64,000 nt of DNA from Eubacteriaceae bacterium (GCA_003446375.1 DMAW01000007.1:22887-86886); one strand, 5' to 3'. Counted from the first letter of the stretch, positions 46,273 through 55,820 are shown. A program made the numbers and translations. Notes: generated from the letters alone by a model not told the origin.

Positions 46273-46849
46273 TTCCACCAAAAATAGAAATACCGGAGAA
46301 ACAAAACTTAGCTGCTCTTTGAATTTGGATGGCAACGGAATTTTTGAAGGCACTAGCGGGATAGGGTTCTTCGACCATATGCTAAATTTGCTCTCAAAGC
46401 ACGGGGAATTTGACCTTAACATCGCTTGCAAAGGAGACCTTGAAGTAGATACCCACCACACAGTAGAGGACTTGGGCATACTGTTAGGTCAATGCTTCAA
46501 AGACGCTTTGGGCGACAAGAAAGGAATAAACAGATATGGTACCTTTTATTGCCCAATGGATGAATCGTTAAGTAGAGTCGCCCTTGACTTAAGCGGAAGA
46601 GGATACCTTGTCTTCAATGTGGATTTAAAAAGGGAAAAGGTCGGCGATTTTGAAACCGAGATGTTAAATGAGTTCTTGTATGCATTTGCAATAAACTCAG
46701 GTACGACCTTGCATGTCGCAACGTTATACGGAAAAAACGATCATCATAAAATTGAATCAATATTCAAAGCTTTGGGAAGAGCCTTGAAAGAAGCCTGCCG
46801 ATTAGAGCCGGGTTCCGAAAGCATACCTTCTACCAAAGGAATACTATAA
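46265..46849 (+). CDS. hisB: Imidazoleglycerol-phosphate dehydratase (monofunctional)
   Basis: 194 residues. Contains FFDHML, HHTVEDLGILLG, SLSRVALDLSGR and HVATLYGKNDHHKIES, the di-manganese His/Glu ligands of this family in two repeats. No histidinol-phosphatase domain is fused, and none is found elsewhere in the operon. ATG overlaps the hisC end. Confidence 0.96.
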   Translation: MRNSTKNRNTGETKLSCSLNLDGNGIFEGTSGIGFFDHMLNLLSKHGEFDLNIACKGDLEVDTHHTVEDLGILLGQCFKDALGDKKGINRYGTFYCPMDESLSRVALDLSGRGYLVFNVDLKREKVGDFETEMLNEFLYAFAINSGTTLHVATLYGKNDHHKIESIFKALGRALKEACRLEPGSESIPSTKGIL

Positions 46850-46861
46850 TCGGAGGTAGCC

Positions 46862-47467
46862 ATGATTGCAATAATAGACTACGGAGTAGGAAATCTTATG
46901 AACGTCTACAATTCGCTAAAGAGGCTCGACATGGATGCAGTCATAACCGGTGATAAAAAAGTTATAGACAATTCATCCGCAATAATTCTGCCTGGTGTTG
47001 GCGCATTTAAGGATGCCATGGACCATTTAGTGGATCACGACCTTGTAGAAACAGTAAAAAACAATGCTTCTAAAGGAAAATACCTACTTGGGATATGCCT
47101 TGGAATGCAGCTTCTATTTGAGAGGAGCTATGAAGATGGCAATTGGGAAGGACTGGGGCTTCTAAAGGGAGAGGTAGTCCGCTTCGGTCAAGGCCTCAAA
47201 GTTCCTCACATGGGATGGAATGAGCTTCATATAAATAAGCCGCATCCCCTTATAAATGAAATCAAAGATGGAGAATATGTATATTTCGTTCACTCATATC
47301 ATTTAGACCCAAAGTACTTTGATGATGTGCTTCTTTACACAGATTACGGAGTCAAAGTTCCAGCGGTAGTATGCAAAGACAATGTGATGGGAATGCAGTT
47401 CCATCCGGAAAAAAGCAGCACCACTGGAATAAAGCTTCTACAAAACTTTAAGGAGTTGATAAAATGA
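46862..47467 (+). CDS. hisH: Imidazole glycerol phosphate synthase, glutaminase subunit
   Basis: 201 residues, class I glutamine amidotransferase. Nucleophile Cys in GICLGMQLLFE (about 79), and the catalytic His-Glu in MQFHPEKSS (about 180). Supplies ammonia to HisF to close the imidazole ring. GGAGG upstream of the ATG; the end overlaps hisA by four bases. Confidence 0.96.
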   Translation: MIAIIDYGVGNLMNVYNSLKRLDMDAVITGDKKVIDNSSAIILPGVGAFKDAMDHLVDHDLVETVKNNASKGKYLLGICLGMQLLFERSYEDGNWEGLGLLKGEVVRFGQGLKVPHMGWNELHINKPHPLINEIKDGEYVYFVHSYHLDPKYFDDVLLYTDYGVKVPAVVCKDNVMGMQFHPEKSSTTGIKLLQNFKELIK

Positions 47468-48186
47468 TAGTATTGCCTGCTATAGATATAAAAGGCGGAA
47501 AGTGCGTCCGTCTTAAACAAGGTCTCATAGATCAAGAAACAGCATATTACGATGATCCGGTATATGTTGCTAAGATGTGGGAAGATCAAGGTGCGAAATA
47601 TCTCCATGTCGTAGATTTAGATGGCGCTTTTACCGGAGCCCAGACAAATATGGAAATAGTAAAAAAAATTGTCGATGCAGTTTCAATCCCCGTGGAAATC
47701 GGGGGTGGCATCAGAACTTACGAGACTGTCAAAGCTTATCTAGATGCCGGTGTATCAAGGGTCATACTCGGTACAAAAGCAGTGGAGAATATCGAATTTG
47801 TAAAAGAGCTTTGCGATAAATTCCCCGGCAAGATCGCCGTTTCAGTAGATGCCAAGGGAGATTTTGTTGCAATTAAAGGTTGGGTCGAAACCAGTGATAA
47901 AGAAGTAGTGCCTTTTTGCCAAGATTTAGTCAGAGCCGGAGTTGCTACTATTGTCTATACAGATATATCAAGAGACGGAATGTTGAGCGGTCCTAATCTG
48001 GAGATGCTCCAAAAGCTAAATGACATCTTAGATGCTGATATAATCGCTTCCGGAGGAGTTGCCAATATACAAAATATCAGCGATCTGAAATCTCTTGACC
48101 TATACGGTGCAATTACAGGCAAGGCTATGTATGAAAAAACACTTACCTTCGAAGAAATAAACTCGCTTGAAGAGAAAGGCAGGTAA
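47464..48186 (+). CDS. hisA: Phosphoribosylformimino-5-aminoimidazole carboxamide ribotide isomerase
   Basis: 240 residues, beta/alpha barrel. Catalytic Asp8 in PAIDIKGGKCVRL, EIGGGIR near 79, YTDISRDGMLSGPN near 162 with the second Asp, and ASGGVANIQ. An Amadori-type isomerisation of ProFAR to PRFAR. It starts within the hisH stop. Confidence 0.96.
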   Translation: MIVLPAIDIKGGKCVRLKQGLIDQETAYYDDPVYVAKMWEDQGAKYLHVVDLDGAFTGAQTNMEIVKKIVDAVSIPVEIGGGIRTYETVKAYLDAGVSRVILGTKAVENIEFVKELCDKFPGKIAVSVDAKGDFVAIKGWVETSDKEVVPFCQDLVRAGVATIVYTDISRDGMLSGPNLEMLQKLNDILDADIIASGGVANIQNISDLKSLDLYGAITGKAMYEKTLTFEEINSLEEKGR

Positions 48187-48189
48187 CAG

Positions 48190-48951
48190 ATGCTTACTAA
48201 GAGAATTATACCCTGTCTTGATGTTGATAAAGGCAGAGTCGTCAAAGGCAAGAAATTCCAAGGTATAAAAGACGTAGCAGATCCCGTTGAACTTGGCAAG
48301 TTCTACTCAGATCAATGTGCAGATGAACTGGTTTTTTACGATATAACTGCCTCTCATGAAGATAGAGATATTTTTATTCACATAGTCGAAGATGTAGCTA
48401 AAAACATCAATATACCCTTCACTATTGGGGGTGGCATCAGAAGCGTAGAGGATTTTAGAAAGGTTCTATTGGCAGGTGCTGACAAAGTATCCGTAAATTC
48501 TGCAGCAGTCGTGAATCCACCGCTCATTAAGCAAGCAGCTTTAAGATTTGGAAGTCAATGCGTAGTCCTTTCCATAGATGCAAAGAAAAATAATAAAGGC
48601 TCCTGGGATGTCTATGTAAAGGGTGGACGTGAAAATACCGGAATAGATGCAATTGAATGGGCCAAAGAAGGACAAAGGTTGGGGGCAGGTGAAATCTGCA
48701 TAAACTCAATTGACACGGATGGCGTAAAGCAAGGTTTCGATATCAAGCTTAACGAAGCCCTTTCAAGTTTATTGACCATACCGGTTATAGCCTCTGGAGG
48801 AGCCGGAAACATGCAGCATTTTTCCGATGTATTAAAATGCGGCGCAGATGCAGCCTTGGCCGCAAGCGTATTTCATTACAAAGAAATTGCCATATCCGAT
48901 TTGAAAGAATTTTTGCATAAAGAAAACTTACCTGTTAGGAGATGCTTATAG
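48190..48951 (+). CDS. hisF: Imidazole glycerol phosphate synthase, cyclase subunit
   Basis: 253 residues, barrel homologous to HisA. Asp11 in [14 protein letters not shown] and Asp130 in LSIDAKK are the catalytic pair; [13 protein letters not shown] and [11 protein letters not shown] follow. It uses ammonia from HisH to form imidazole glycerol phosphate and AICAR. It begins three bases after hisA. Confidence 0.97.
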   Translation: MLTKRIIPCLDVDKGRVVKGKKFQGIKDVADPVELGKFYSDQCADELVFYDITASHEDRDIFIHIVEDVAKNINIPFTIGGGIRSVEDFRKVLLAGADKVSVNSAAVVNPPLIKQAALRFGSQCVVLSIDAKKNNKGSWDVYVKGGRENTGIDAIEWAKEGQRLGAGEICINSIDTDGVKQGFDIKLNEALSSLLTIPVIASGGAGNMQHFSDVLKCGADAALAASVFHYKEIAISDLKEFLHKENLPVRRCL

Positions 48952-48952
48952 T

Positions 48953-49567
48953 ATGGATTTAAGTAAACTAAAATACGATGAAAAAGGTCTTATACCTGCA
49001 ATAATTCAGGATTCCGATTCTTCTGCGGTGTTGATGATGGCGTATATGAACGAAGAATCATTAAAGAAAACTCTAGAAACAAATACGACTTGGTTTTACA
49101 GTAGAAGCAGACAAAAATTATGGAATAAGGGCGAGACCTCCGGAAATTTTCAAAATGTAGTATCCATTGATTTCGACTGCGATGAGGACACCTTGCTTGT
49201 TAAAGTAATCCCGCAAGGTCCGAGCTGCCACACTGGAGAGTATAGTTGTTTTTATAGAAATATCTCCGGAAAACATGCTATTCAATCCGAAAATATGCTC
49301 CAGACCCTCTACAAGATAGTAAAAGACCGAAAGGAAACTCCTAAAGAAGGTTCTTATACTCAATACTTGTTTGACAAAGGCGTAGACAAGATCCTTAAGA
49401 AAGTCGGCGAAGAATCCGCTGAAACAATAATAGCTGCCAAGAACCAGTCAAAAGAAGAGCTTATTTACGAAACTAGCGATCTACTTTATCACCTGATGGT
49501 TTTACTTGTCAACCAAGGCGTTAAGCTCGATGATATCATGGAAGAACTCAAAAAAAGGCATAAATAA
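48953..49567 (+). CDS. hisIE: Bifunctional phosphoribosyl-AMP cyclohydrolase / phosphoribosyl-ATP pyrophosphatase
   Basis: 204 residues. Residues 1-112 are HisI with [31 protein letters not shown] and the zinc/magnesium stretch [10 protein letters not shown] and [12 protein letters not shown]. Residues 115-204 are HisE, an all-alpha NTP-PPase with [13 protein letters not shown] and [10 protein letters not shown]. They perform steps two and three of the pathway. It is the last gene of the operon; the terminator is at 49575-49605. Confidence 0.96.
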   Translation: MDLSKLKYDEKGLIPAIIQDSDSSAVLMMAYMNEESLKKTLETNTTWFYSRSRQKLWNKGETSGNFQNVVSIDFDCDEDTLLVKVIPQGPSCHTGEYSCFYRNISGKHAIQSENMLQTLYKIVKDRKETPKEGSYTQYLFDKGVDKILKKVGEESAETIIAAKNQSKEELIYETSDLLYHLMVLLVNQGVKLDDIMEELKKRHK

Positions 49568-49574
49568 TATTTTT

Positions 49575-49605
49575 AAAAAGTGGTTTGACGTCAGACCACT
49601 TTTTT
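49575..49605 (+). terminator. Terminator of the his operon (overlaps the end of trmN)
   Basis: A 10-bp stem AAAAAGTGGT/ACCACTTTTT around TTGACGTCAG, then T residues. The last three codons of the convergent methyltransferase gene, including its stop at 49591-49593, lie inside this hairpin. Confidence 0.85.
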
Positions 49606-50358
49606 GTATATCTTTAATATCTGTTGAGTGTATTTGCCATCTTCATCGTATACGACAATTTCCTCTTCAAATTTAATTCCTGGGTTTCCTCCTTTTACCC
49701 CTTCTATAAGAACCATATTAGGATCCTTGCCTAGATAAGGCCTTACTAATATAATTCTTTTTGGCTCTATCCTGTTTTGCCTCATTGAACAAACTATATC
49801 AACTATCCTATGTGGTCTGTGAACTAAATAAAATTTACCTTTCATCTTAAGCAATTCCGCTGCAGTTTTTGATACATCTTCAATGCTGCAAAATATTTCA
49901 TGCCTTGCTATGGCAACTTCTCTTACTGGACTTGCATGTCCCTCTCCTTCATTCATGTAAGGAGGATTGCTTACCACCATGTCATAGGTCTCATTAACAA
50001 AAAACTTTGGCGGCTCCTTGATATCTCCAACCAAGATGTTGACTTCAGCATCCAATCCATTAAGGCTTACGCTTCTTTGAGCCATATCTGCTATAGATTC
50101 CTGTATCTCTAGTCCATGTATCGTTTTCATGCCTGAATTTGCAAGTAAAATTGGTATTATTCCACTTCCTGTTCCTAAATCTGCAATTTTATTATTATAT
50201 TTGGCTTTTTCCCCAGCCATCCAGGCAAGAAGAACCGCATCTATCCCATATCTGAAATATTTTTTATTTTGTATTATTTTTAATCCTTCTATATGAAGGT
50301 TATCCACTCTTTCTTGTTCATTAATCAAGTACTTTTCCACAATAATCACTGCTTTCAT
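49591..50358 (-). CDS. tRNA1(Val) (adenine37-N6)-methyltransferase-like (TrmN6/YabB family)
   Basis: 255 residues. SAM-binding DLGTGSGIIPILLA (about 62-75) and the N6-adenine-methylase motif SNPPYMNEG (about 131-139); the start region with NLHIEGLKIIQNKKYFRYGIDAVLLA matches YabB/TrmN6. The start is uncertain: no good ribosome site precedes the ATG at 50358; a GTG at 50340 is an alternative. Neighbours match the Bacillus yaaO-tmk-holB-ricT-yabB order. A LexA-like box lies 26-39 bases upstream. Confidence 0.85.
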   Translation of the reverse strand: MKAVIIVEKYLINEQERVDNLHIEGLKIIQNKKYFRYGIDAVLLAWMAGEKAKYNNKIADLGTGSGIIPILLANSGMKTIHGLEIQESIADMAQRSVSLNGLDAEVNILVGDIKEPPKFFVNETYDMVVSNPPYMNEGEGHASPVREVAIARHEIFCSIEDVSKTAAELLKMKGKFYLVHRPHRIVDIVCSMRQNRIEPKRIILVRPYLGKDPNMVLIEGVKGGNPGIKFEEEIVVYDEDGKYTQQILKIYKKVV

Positions 50359-50383
50359 TCGACTTTTCTTTTACATGTTGTAT

Positions 50384-50397
50384 ATAACATATGTTCG
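50384..50397 (-). promoter_or_regulatory. LexA-like palindrome upstream of trmN
   Basis: Minus strand CGAACATATGTTAT: the first 12 bases fit the CGAAC-N4-GTT pattern, and only the last half-site letters differ. It sits between the DnaA-box cluster and the start of the methyltransferase gene. It may be chance. Confidence 0.35.
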
Positions 50398-50409
50398 GCA
50401 CTAAATATA

Positions 50410-50516
50410 GTTATCTATCCACATATACCTTGTTTTTGTGCACAGTTTGTGGATAAGTTATGGCTTTTTCGCCTGCTTTTCAACAAGCTCAGCTTTTTTA
50501 TCCACACTTATCCCCA
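50410..50516. other. Second DnaA-box cluster
   Basis: Perfect TTATCCACA boxes at 50448-50456 (minus) and 50498-50506 (plus), with one-mismatch boxes at 50415-50423, 50436-50444 and 50508-50516, all in about 100 bases between the ferredoxin and the trmN genes. In Bacillus the initiation regulator yabA sits in this gene neighbourhood; here it is absent. Confidence 0.65.
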
Positions 50517-50554
50517 TACACCCTGTTCATATGTGTATAAATTATTTGTTGCAC

Positions 50555-50588
50555 AAAAAAAACCTCTTTATCTCAGAGGTTTTTTTTT
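50555..50588 (-). terminator. Terminator of the ferredoxin gene
   Basis: A 13-bp stem of ACCTCT/AGAGGT flanked by A and T tracts, seven-base loop, T tract on the minus strand, nine bases beyond the ferredoxin stop. Confidence 0.9.
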
Positions 50589-50596
50589 GTACATTA

Positions 50597-50806
<210 letters not shown>

Positions 50807-50847
50807 TTATATAATAAATATTATGAACAATAAACTATTTTTTTGTA

Positions 50848-51765
50848 CTAAATTCCTTGCTTTCCATCCAGTTCCTTAAGTGCTTTTTTTTCTTCTAAAG
50901 TAAGCTCATCTTTGTTTTCATTGCTGTGTTTTTTACTATGACAATTTTTCCCGCAACCTGTTTTCTGTGTCTTGATTTCTTCCAAGTGATACTCATTTAA
51001 AACAGCATCGTCTCCCTCAAGCTTTACTGTTACTGTTTCACGCAATACGTTTACCTTGAATACAATTCCCTTTCCATCCTTTGTAGACACTTGCTGCCCC
51101 TCTACCGGAAGCTTCTTGCAAACTTCTTCATAAAAATCTTGTTCATACTTAAGGCAGCATAAAAGCCTTCCGCAAATGCCGGATATTTTTGTGGGATTTA
51201 AAGAGAGATTTTGTTCCTTTGCCATTTTTATAGATACCGGCTGAAACTCTCCCAACCACTTTGAACAGCAAAGGCCTATGCCGCAGGGACCGAGCCCTCC
51301 AAGCATTTTTGCTTCATCCCTAACACCTATTTGTCTTAGCTCTATCCTTATTTTAAATACAGATGCAAGATCTTTGACAAGCTCTCTGAAGTCTACTCTG
51401 CCGTCAGCTGTAAAATAAAATATTACCTTATTGTTGTCAAAAGTATATTCTACATCTATCAGCTTCATATCCAGTTTATGTTCTTCAACCTTTTTTTTAC
51501 AAACTTCCATAGCTTCCGCAGCTTTTTCCTTATTGCGTTGGTATGTCTTATCATCTTTAGCGTTGGCTTTTCTTATTACTGGCTTGATTGGAGAAACTAT
51601 CTCTTCATCAGCAACTTTTTTTATATCCAGTACCACTTGACCGTACTCCAGACCTCTGGCAGTTTCTACTATGACATTATCACCTTTGGATAGCTTAAAT
51701 TCAAGGGGATCGAAATAATAAATCTTACCCGCCTTTTTAAACCTAACTCCAACTACATCTATCAT
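50848..51765 (-). CDS. ricT: RicT/YaaT-family protein with PSP1 domain
   Basis: 305 residues. The PSP1 C-terminal domain spans about 55-145, followed by the cysteine-rich region GPCGIGLCCSKWL (about 157) and GICGRLLCCLKYE (about 195), ligands of the [4Fe-4S] clusters in the RicAFT (Y-complex), which in Bacillus assists RNase Y mRNA maturation. The tail is Lys/Glu-rich with a KNCHSKKHS stretch. GGAGGAG precedes the ATG. It follows holB by one base, the conserved Firmicute order. Confidence 0.92.
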   Translation of the reverse strand: MIDVVGVRFKKAGKIYYFDPLEFKLSKGDNVIVETARGLEYGQVVLDIKKVADEEIVSPIKPVIRKANAKDDKTYQRNKEKAAEAMEVCKKKVEEHKLDMKLIDVEYTFDNNKVIFYFTADGRVDFRELVKDLASVFKIRIELRQIGVRDEAKMLGGLGPCGIGLCCSKWLGEFQPVSIKMAKEQNLSLNPTKISGICGRLLCCLKYEQDFYEEVCKKLPVEGQQVSTKDGKGIVFKVNVLRETVTVKLEGDDAVLNEYHLEEIKTQKTGCGKNCHSKKHSNENKDELTLEEKKALKELDGKQGI

Positions 51766-51766
51766 T

Positions 51767-52720
51767 TTACTCCTCCTGTATCCTCAAAAGCAGGTTTTCA
51801 ATCTGCAATGGCATATTCAAATTTATTTTGGTATTTGTCTGTAAATCCATAATTGCTTCTATTATATCATTTATCTTCTCTACAGTTAAATAATCTGTCT
51901 CATTATTTTCATCTCTTGTAATTTTATCTAATAGTTTATGCCTCAGATAAATCAACAAATAATCTGTAAGCTCCAGCTCTTTTATATTGTTTTCTTTAGC
52001 AATATCAGGAATTTTAAATATCTTATCAAAATTCCCAGTGCATATTTTGTCCATTATCGCTGAAATACTCTTATACAAATCCAACTTGGAGCTATCCTCA
52101 AATGACAACAATGCTTCTCCTATTCTTCCTTGGGTAACCTGATATAGAAATTTCATTTCAGCGCCTTCTTCCATACCCTTTTCCTTAAGCACCTTGCAAA
52201 ATTCTTCATACTGCAAAGGCACGAAATTTAGTATCTGGCACCTAGACAGTATTGTCGGAATAATAGAACTTTTACTGTTTGCTACCAGTATTATTATAAT
52301 TCCCTCCTCAGGCTCTTCAAGTATCTTTAAAATAGCATTTTGACTAGGTATGCCCATAGTTTCGCAACTATTGATTATGTAAATCTTTCTATCGCCTTCA
52401 TAAGGCTTCAACGCTGCGCTTTTTTGTAGCTGCCTTATTTGGCTAATCTTTATAGACTCTCCTTCTGCCCCTGTTTTGATTTCATGTAGATCCGGATGAT
52501 TGTCGTTTTTTACCTTTATGCATTGGTCGCAGGTTCCACAAGGTCTTTTATGCTTATCCAGACAAAAAATGCTCTTTGCAAATTCTATAGCTGCATCTCT
52601 TTTCTGAGTCCCTTTTGGTCCGGCAAAAAGATAAGCGTGGCTGTACCTTCCTGTTTTTATAATTTCTTTTAATATGTTTTTATTCTTGTCATTTCCATAA
52701 ATAAGCTCAAACATTAGCAT
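51767..52720 (-). CDS. holB: DNA polymerase III delta' subunit
   Basis: 317 residues. An AAA+ clamp-loader subunit: AYLFAGPKGTQKRDAA in place of a Walker A (degenerate, as normal in delta'), the four-cysteine zinc site CLDKHKRPCGTCDQC (about 53-67), and the SRC-like motif SRCQIL near 163. The ATG at 52720 shares a base with the tmk stop (TGATG); a second ATG at 52714 is possible. Confidence 0.93.
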   Translation of the reverse strand: MLMFELIYGNDKNKNILKEIIKTGRYSHAYLFAGPKGTQKRDAAIEFAKSIFCLDKHKRPCGTCDQCIKVKNDNHPDLHEIKTGAEGESIKISQIRQLQKSAALKPYEGDRKIYIINSCETMGIPSQNAILKILEEPEEGIIIILVANSKSSIIPTILSRCQILNFVPLQYEEFCKVLKEKGMEEGAEMKFLYQVTQGRIGEALLSFEDSSKLDLYKSISAIMDKICTGNFDKIFKIPDIAKENNIKELELTDYLLIYLRHKLLDKITRDENNETDYLTVEKINDIIEAIMDLQTNTKINLNMPLQIENLLLRIQEE

Positions 52721-53400
52721 CACCGATTTTCCATGACTAATTCTAAGATTTCAGAGTTTATTTCCTCTACCGTTTTTGACTCTCCGTTTTTCAAGCAGTC
52801 TATTCTGATCCAATTGTATCTTTCTACCATCTCCACTGCAGCCTTATATGCATTTTTCAAATGTTCTTCATTTGATTCATGTATATCTTTTTGTGATTCA
52901 TTGGTGATCTTATTTTTCCTGTCTTTTATCCTTTTCAAGCTATAAGCCGCAGGTATATCTAAAAATAAAACTTTGTCCGGTATAGGTATTTTATAAATGT
53001 TAAACTCCAGATCCCAAAGCCAATCTAAAAATTTTTGTTTTTCAGATATATCCTTTATTTTGCCACCTTGATGCATCATATTAGATGTAGTATATCTGTC
53101 CGCTATGACGATTCCGCCATTTTTATAAAAGTCCTCGTACTCGGTCTTAAAAGAAGCATACCGATCAGCAGCAAAAAAAGTAGACGATATGTAAGGGCTT
53201 ATCGAATCCGGATTTTTGCCGAAATCACCTTTTAAATACATTTTTACCAAAGCAGAGCTTTCTTTCTCATACCTTGGATAAGATATCCTCATCACCTTTT
53301 CTCCCATGTCTAAAAGCCTGTTATAAAGAAGCCTGCTTTGAGTTTCTTTTCCGCTCCCATCAAGACCTTCTATAACTATTAATCTTCCTTTTCTCATCAT
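52720..53400 (-). CDS. tmk: dTMP kinase
   Basis: 226 residues. P-loop IEGLDGSGKETQ (about 10-21), the DRY-like VIADRYTTSN near 97-106 and a LID region with KRIKDRKNKITNE. It phosphorylates dTMP to dTDP. The ATG overlaps the stop of the decarboxylase gene (ATGA), and an ATG one codon later is equally usable. Confidence 0.95.
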   Translation of the reverse strand: MMRKGRLIVIEGLDGSGKETQSRLLYNRLLDMGEKVMRISYPRYEKESSALVKMYLKGDFGKNPDSISPYISSTFFAADRYASFKTEYEDFYKNGGIVIADRYTTSNMMHQGGKIKDISEKQKFLDWLWDLEFNIYKIPIPDKVLFLDIPAAYSLKRIKDRKNKITNESQKDIHESNEEHLKNAYKAAVEMVERYNWIRIDCLKNGESKTVEEINSEILELVMENR

Positions 53401-54779
53401 ATTGGCTCCTCATCTATAATGTAAACCATATTATCAGCACTCATGCCTTCAACGGAATTTTCGCTCAAAGAATTGATATATTCAATCATCTCACTGGTTA
53501 TTATTTCTCCCGGACAGACTATGGGCACTCCCGGAGGGTATGGCACTAGATAGCTTGAAGATGTTTTCCCTTCAGCCTTTTGAATATTTATCGTTCGTAT
53601 CTTCATATCTTCTGCCTGCCAAGCATCCATAACTTTTTTGCCACATTTCGGAAATTTCATTTTGCTATCGATTTTTTGCCCTTTTTTGCAGAAACCTTTA
53701 TCGCTTATCTCCTTGAGCGCAAAAATCAATCTATCGGCATCCTCTTTCTCAGTTCCTGCTCCCATCATGCACAAAAAGCTTTTTCCATCGTCAAACTCTA
53801 CATCGATGTTGTAGTCTCTCGTTAGGATATCACCTATTCCACCCGGCGCCAACCATATTTTTGACTTATCGATTATTTTAATATCATGCTCTATTTTATC
53901 ATGAATATTGTTAAAACAAGTATTTCCAATATCTTCTTTTACTTTATCATAGATTGCTGCCAATTCTTCTAGTTTTTCTTCTCCTTTTTCATCCATGTAA
54001 TCTATAGCTTCTTCCACAGAAAGAATTATAGGATATGAAGGGCTCGATGTCTGCAACATAGATAAATGTCTCCTGATTTTTTCTATATCGATTTTGTCGC
54101 TATTTATGTGCAGCAGTGCGCCTTGATTAAGTGAAGATAAGGTTTTGTGAGTGCTATGTATGGTAATATCAGCTTGTAACTCTATTGAAGAACAAGGAAA
54201 TCTTGAACTGTATTTAAAATGTGCTCCATGAGCTTCATCTACTATGAGCAAGACTTGATATCTATCACATATCTGTTTTATAGCTTTTAAGTCATCGCAA
54301 GTTCCATAGTAAGTGGGATAAGTTATAACAAGCGCTTTTAGCTTAAACCTTTTCACAGTATCTTCTAAGTCATTTAAATCCACTCCTACAGGATATCCGT
54401 AGACTGAGTCAATCAATGGCTCTATGAATACAATGTTTAATCTTCCGTAGTGAATCGCGCTGAATACGCTTTTATGGCAATTTCTCACGACTCCTATACG
54501 GTCCCCTTCTCTGCTACTTCCCATTATTCCAGCCATTATAAGGGCCGTACTTCCATTTACGCTTATTATGCAACTTTTACTTCCATATGATTTGGCTATA
54601 CGCCATTCTATATCTTTTATTTCTTTTTTAGGATTATTTAGATTATCCGTTCCATTAAGCTCTGTGATGTCGAACTCTTCCCAACCTGTGCTTGTAAAAG
54701 GCCTAGACTTATGACCCGGCATATGAAATTTTATGTTTTTTTTCTTGCTTTCTATATTTGAATAAAGTTTGCTTTTCAT
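53397..54779 (-). CDS. Orn/Lys/Arg decarboxylase-family protein (YaaO-like)
   Basis: 460 residues. PLP fold type I with FHMPGHKSR (about 18-26), TELNGTDNL, NGSTALIMAG, VDEAHGAHF near 177 and the PLP lysine in IHSTHKTLSSLNQGA (about 210-224). The C-terminal decarboxylase domain ends with VPYPPGVPIVCPGE. Members decarboxylate arginine or lysine (polyamine precursors) in other species; the YaaO subgroup's substrate is not defined. First gene of yaaO-tmk-holB-ricT. Confidence 0.9.
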   Translation of the reverse strand: MKSKLYSNIESKKKNIKFHMPGHKSRPFTSTGWEEFDITELNGTDNLNNPKKEIKDIEWRIAKSYGSKSCIISVNGSTALIMAGIMGSSREGDRIGVVRNCHKSVFSAIHYGRLNIVFIEPLIDSVYGYPVGVDLNDLEDTVKRFKLKALVITYPTYYGTCDDLKAIKQICDRYQVLLIVDEAHGAHFKYSSRFPCSSIELQADITIHSTHKTLSSLNQGALLHINSDKIDIEKIRRHLSMLQTSSPSYPIILSVEEAIDYMDEKGEEKLEELAAIYDKVKEDIGNTCFNNIHDKIEHDIKIIDKSKIWLAPGGIGDILTRDYNIDVEFDDGKSFLCMMGAGTEKEDADRLIFALKEISDKGFCKKGQKIDSKMKFPKCGKKVMDAWQAEDMKIRTINIQKAEGKTSSSYLVPYPPGVPIVCPGEIITSEMIEYINSLSENSVEGMSADNMVYIIDEEPI

Positions 54780-54935
54780 TTTTTACCTCCAAGCTTCATT
54801 TTATCACAAGCCCTTCATATTATTAATTGATTTATGGTATAATTTAAAATTGTCACTGACAGATTTTTTTAAAATTTGATTATTACAACCTTATAGGGGT
54901 AATAAAATACTAACAATACGAAAGGAGTTTAGGTA

Positions 54936-55265
54936 ATGGCAGATAAAAACGTAGTGATCCTTGACGAATCCAATTTTGAGAATGAAGTATTGAACTCTAA
55001 AGTTCCTGTAATGATTGATTTTTGGGCTGAATGGTGCGGTCCTTGTCAAATGGTTATCCCAATTGTAGACGAACTCGCAAATGAATTTGAAGGTGTTGCC
55101 AAGATAGCAAAGCTAAATGTAGATGAAAATCGCTCTTTAGCAATGAAGTACAGAGTTATGAGCATCCCTACTATTTTATTTTTTAAGGATGGAGAAGAAG
55201 TAAAAAGAGAAGTAGGTGCCAAAAGCAAGGAAGAATATGTGGAGCTGATTGATTCTCTCATTTAA
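54936..55265 (+). CDS. trxA: Thioredoxin
   Basis: 109 residues. Active site Trp33-Cys34-Gly35-Pro36-Cys37 and the cis-proline in SIPT (about 77). It is a standard thioredoxin in size and layout, a thiol donor for reductases and for Bcp-type peroxiredoxin, one of which is encoded at 57571. AAAGGAG precedes the ATG and an untranslated leader of about 90 bases is likely. Confidence 0.97.
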   Translation: MADKNVVILDESNFENEVLNSKVPVMIDFWAEWCGPCQMVIPIVDELANEFEGVAKIAKLNVDENRSLAMKYRVMSIPTILFFKDGEEVKREVGAKSKEEYVELIDSLI

Positions 55266-55293
55266 TCTGACTTTAAACTTTTTTCGCTGCATT

Positions 55294-55321
55294 AAAAAAG
55301 AGAGGATTACCTCTCTTTTTT
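55294..55321. terminator. Bidirectional terminator between trxA and the membrane-protein gene
   Basis: An 11- to 12-bp stem AAAAAGAGAGG/CCTCTCTTTTT with loop ATTA and T tracts on either strand. Confidence 0.9.
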
Positions 55322-55323
55322 AA

Positions 55324-55818
55324 TCAATTATTTTTTGTCGCTTCTTTTTCGAGCTTCTCAACAAACTTCTTGCTTGCCTGTATGATAATATGAACTTTTT
55401 TTCCGTCCTTGTACCACTCTACAGCGTATTTTATTTTATCTCGAACTCCTATCAGAGTAAAATCTATTTTTCTTCCATTTAAGCTTCTTTTTTCAAATAG
55501 GGGCTTTACGTCACTGATATCTTTAACCGGTACTGTCAATACTAATCTAGGTTTAAAAAACATAGCTTTATAAATTATTAAATTGTTATCTGCCACGAGC
55601 ATCTCGTACCTCGGGAGCATCTTTCTCAAAATAAATATCGTTATTCCAAGACTTATCGCCACTCCAACGGCTGAAACGATCCCTTGAGATGCCTCATCCA
55701 GATTTTCTGTAAGGATTCCGTAACCTACTTGAAAAATTATTAATACAACAAAAATCGCGATTAGCTTTTTGGGATTCATTACATCCCTCTTGTTTATTTC
55801 TCGTGCCTTTAAAGCCAT
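55324..55818 (-). CDS. Uncharacterised membrane protein, two helices plus C-terminal beta-rich domain
   Basis: 164 residues, GGAGG upstream. Two hydrophobic segments (about 16-37 and 45-67) precede a soluble part (70-164) that alternates strands and charged turns (MLVADNNLIIYKAMFF, VPVKDISDVKPLF), which resembles a bacterial PH-like domain. I do not recognise a named family. It follows the fumarase beta gene by two bases, so it is likely the third gene of that unit. Confidence 0.7.
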   Translation of the reverse strand: MALKAREINKRDVMNPKKLIAIFVVLIIFQVGYGILTENLDEASQGIVSAVGVAISLGITIFILRKMLPRYEMLVADNNLIIYKAMFFKPRLVLTVPVKDISDVKPLFEKRSLNGRKIDFTLIGVRDKIKYAVEWYKDGKKVHIIIQASKKFVEKLEKEATKNN

Positions 55819-55820
55819 TT

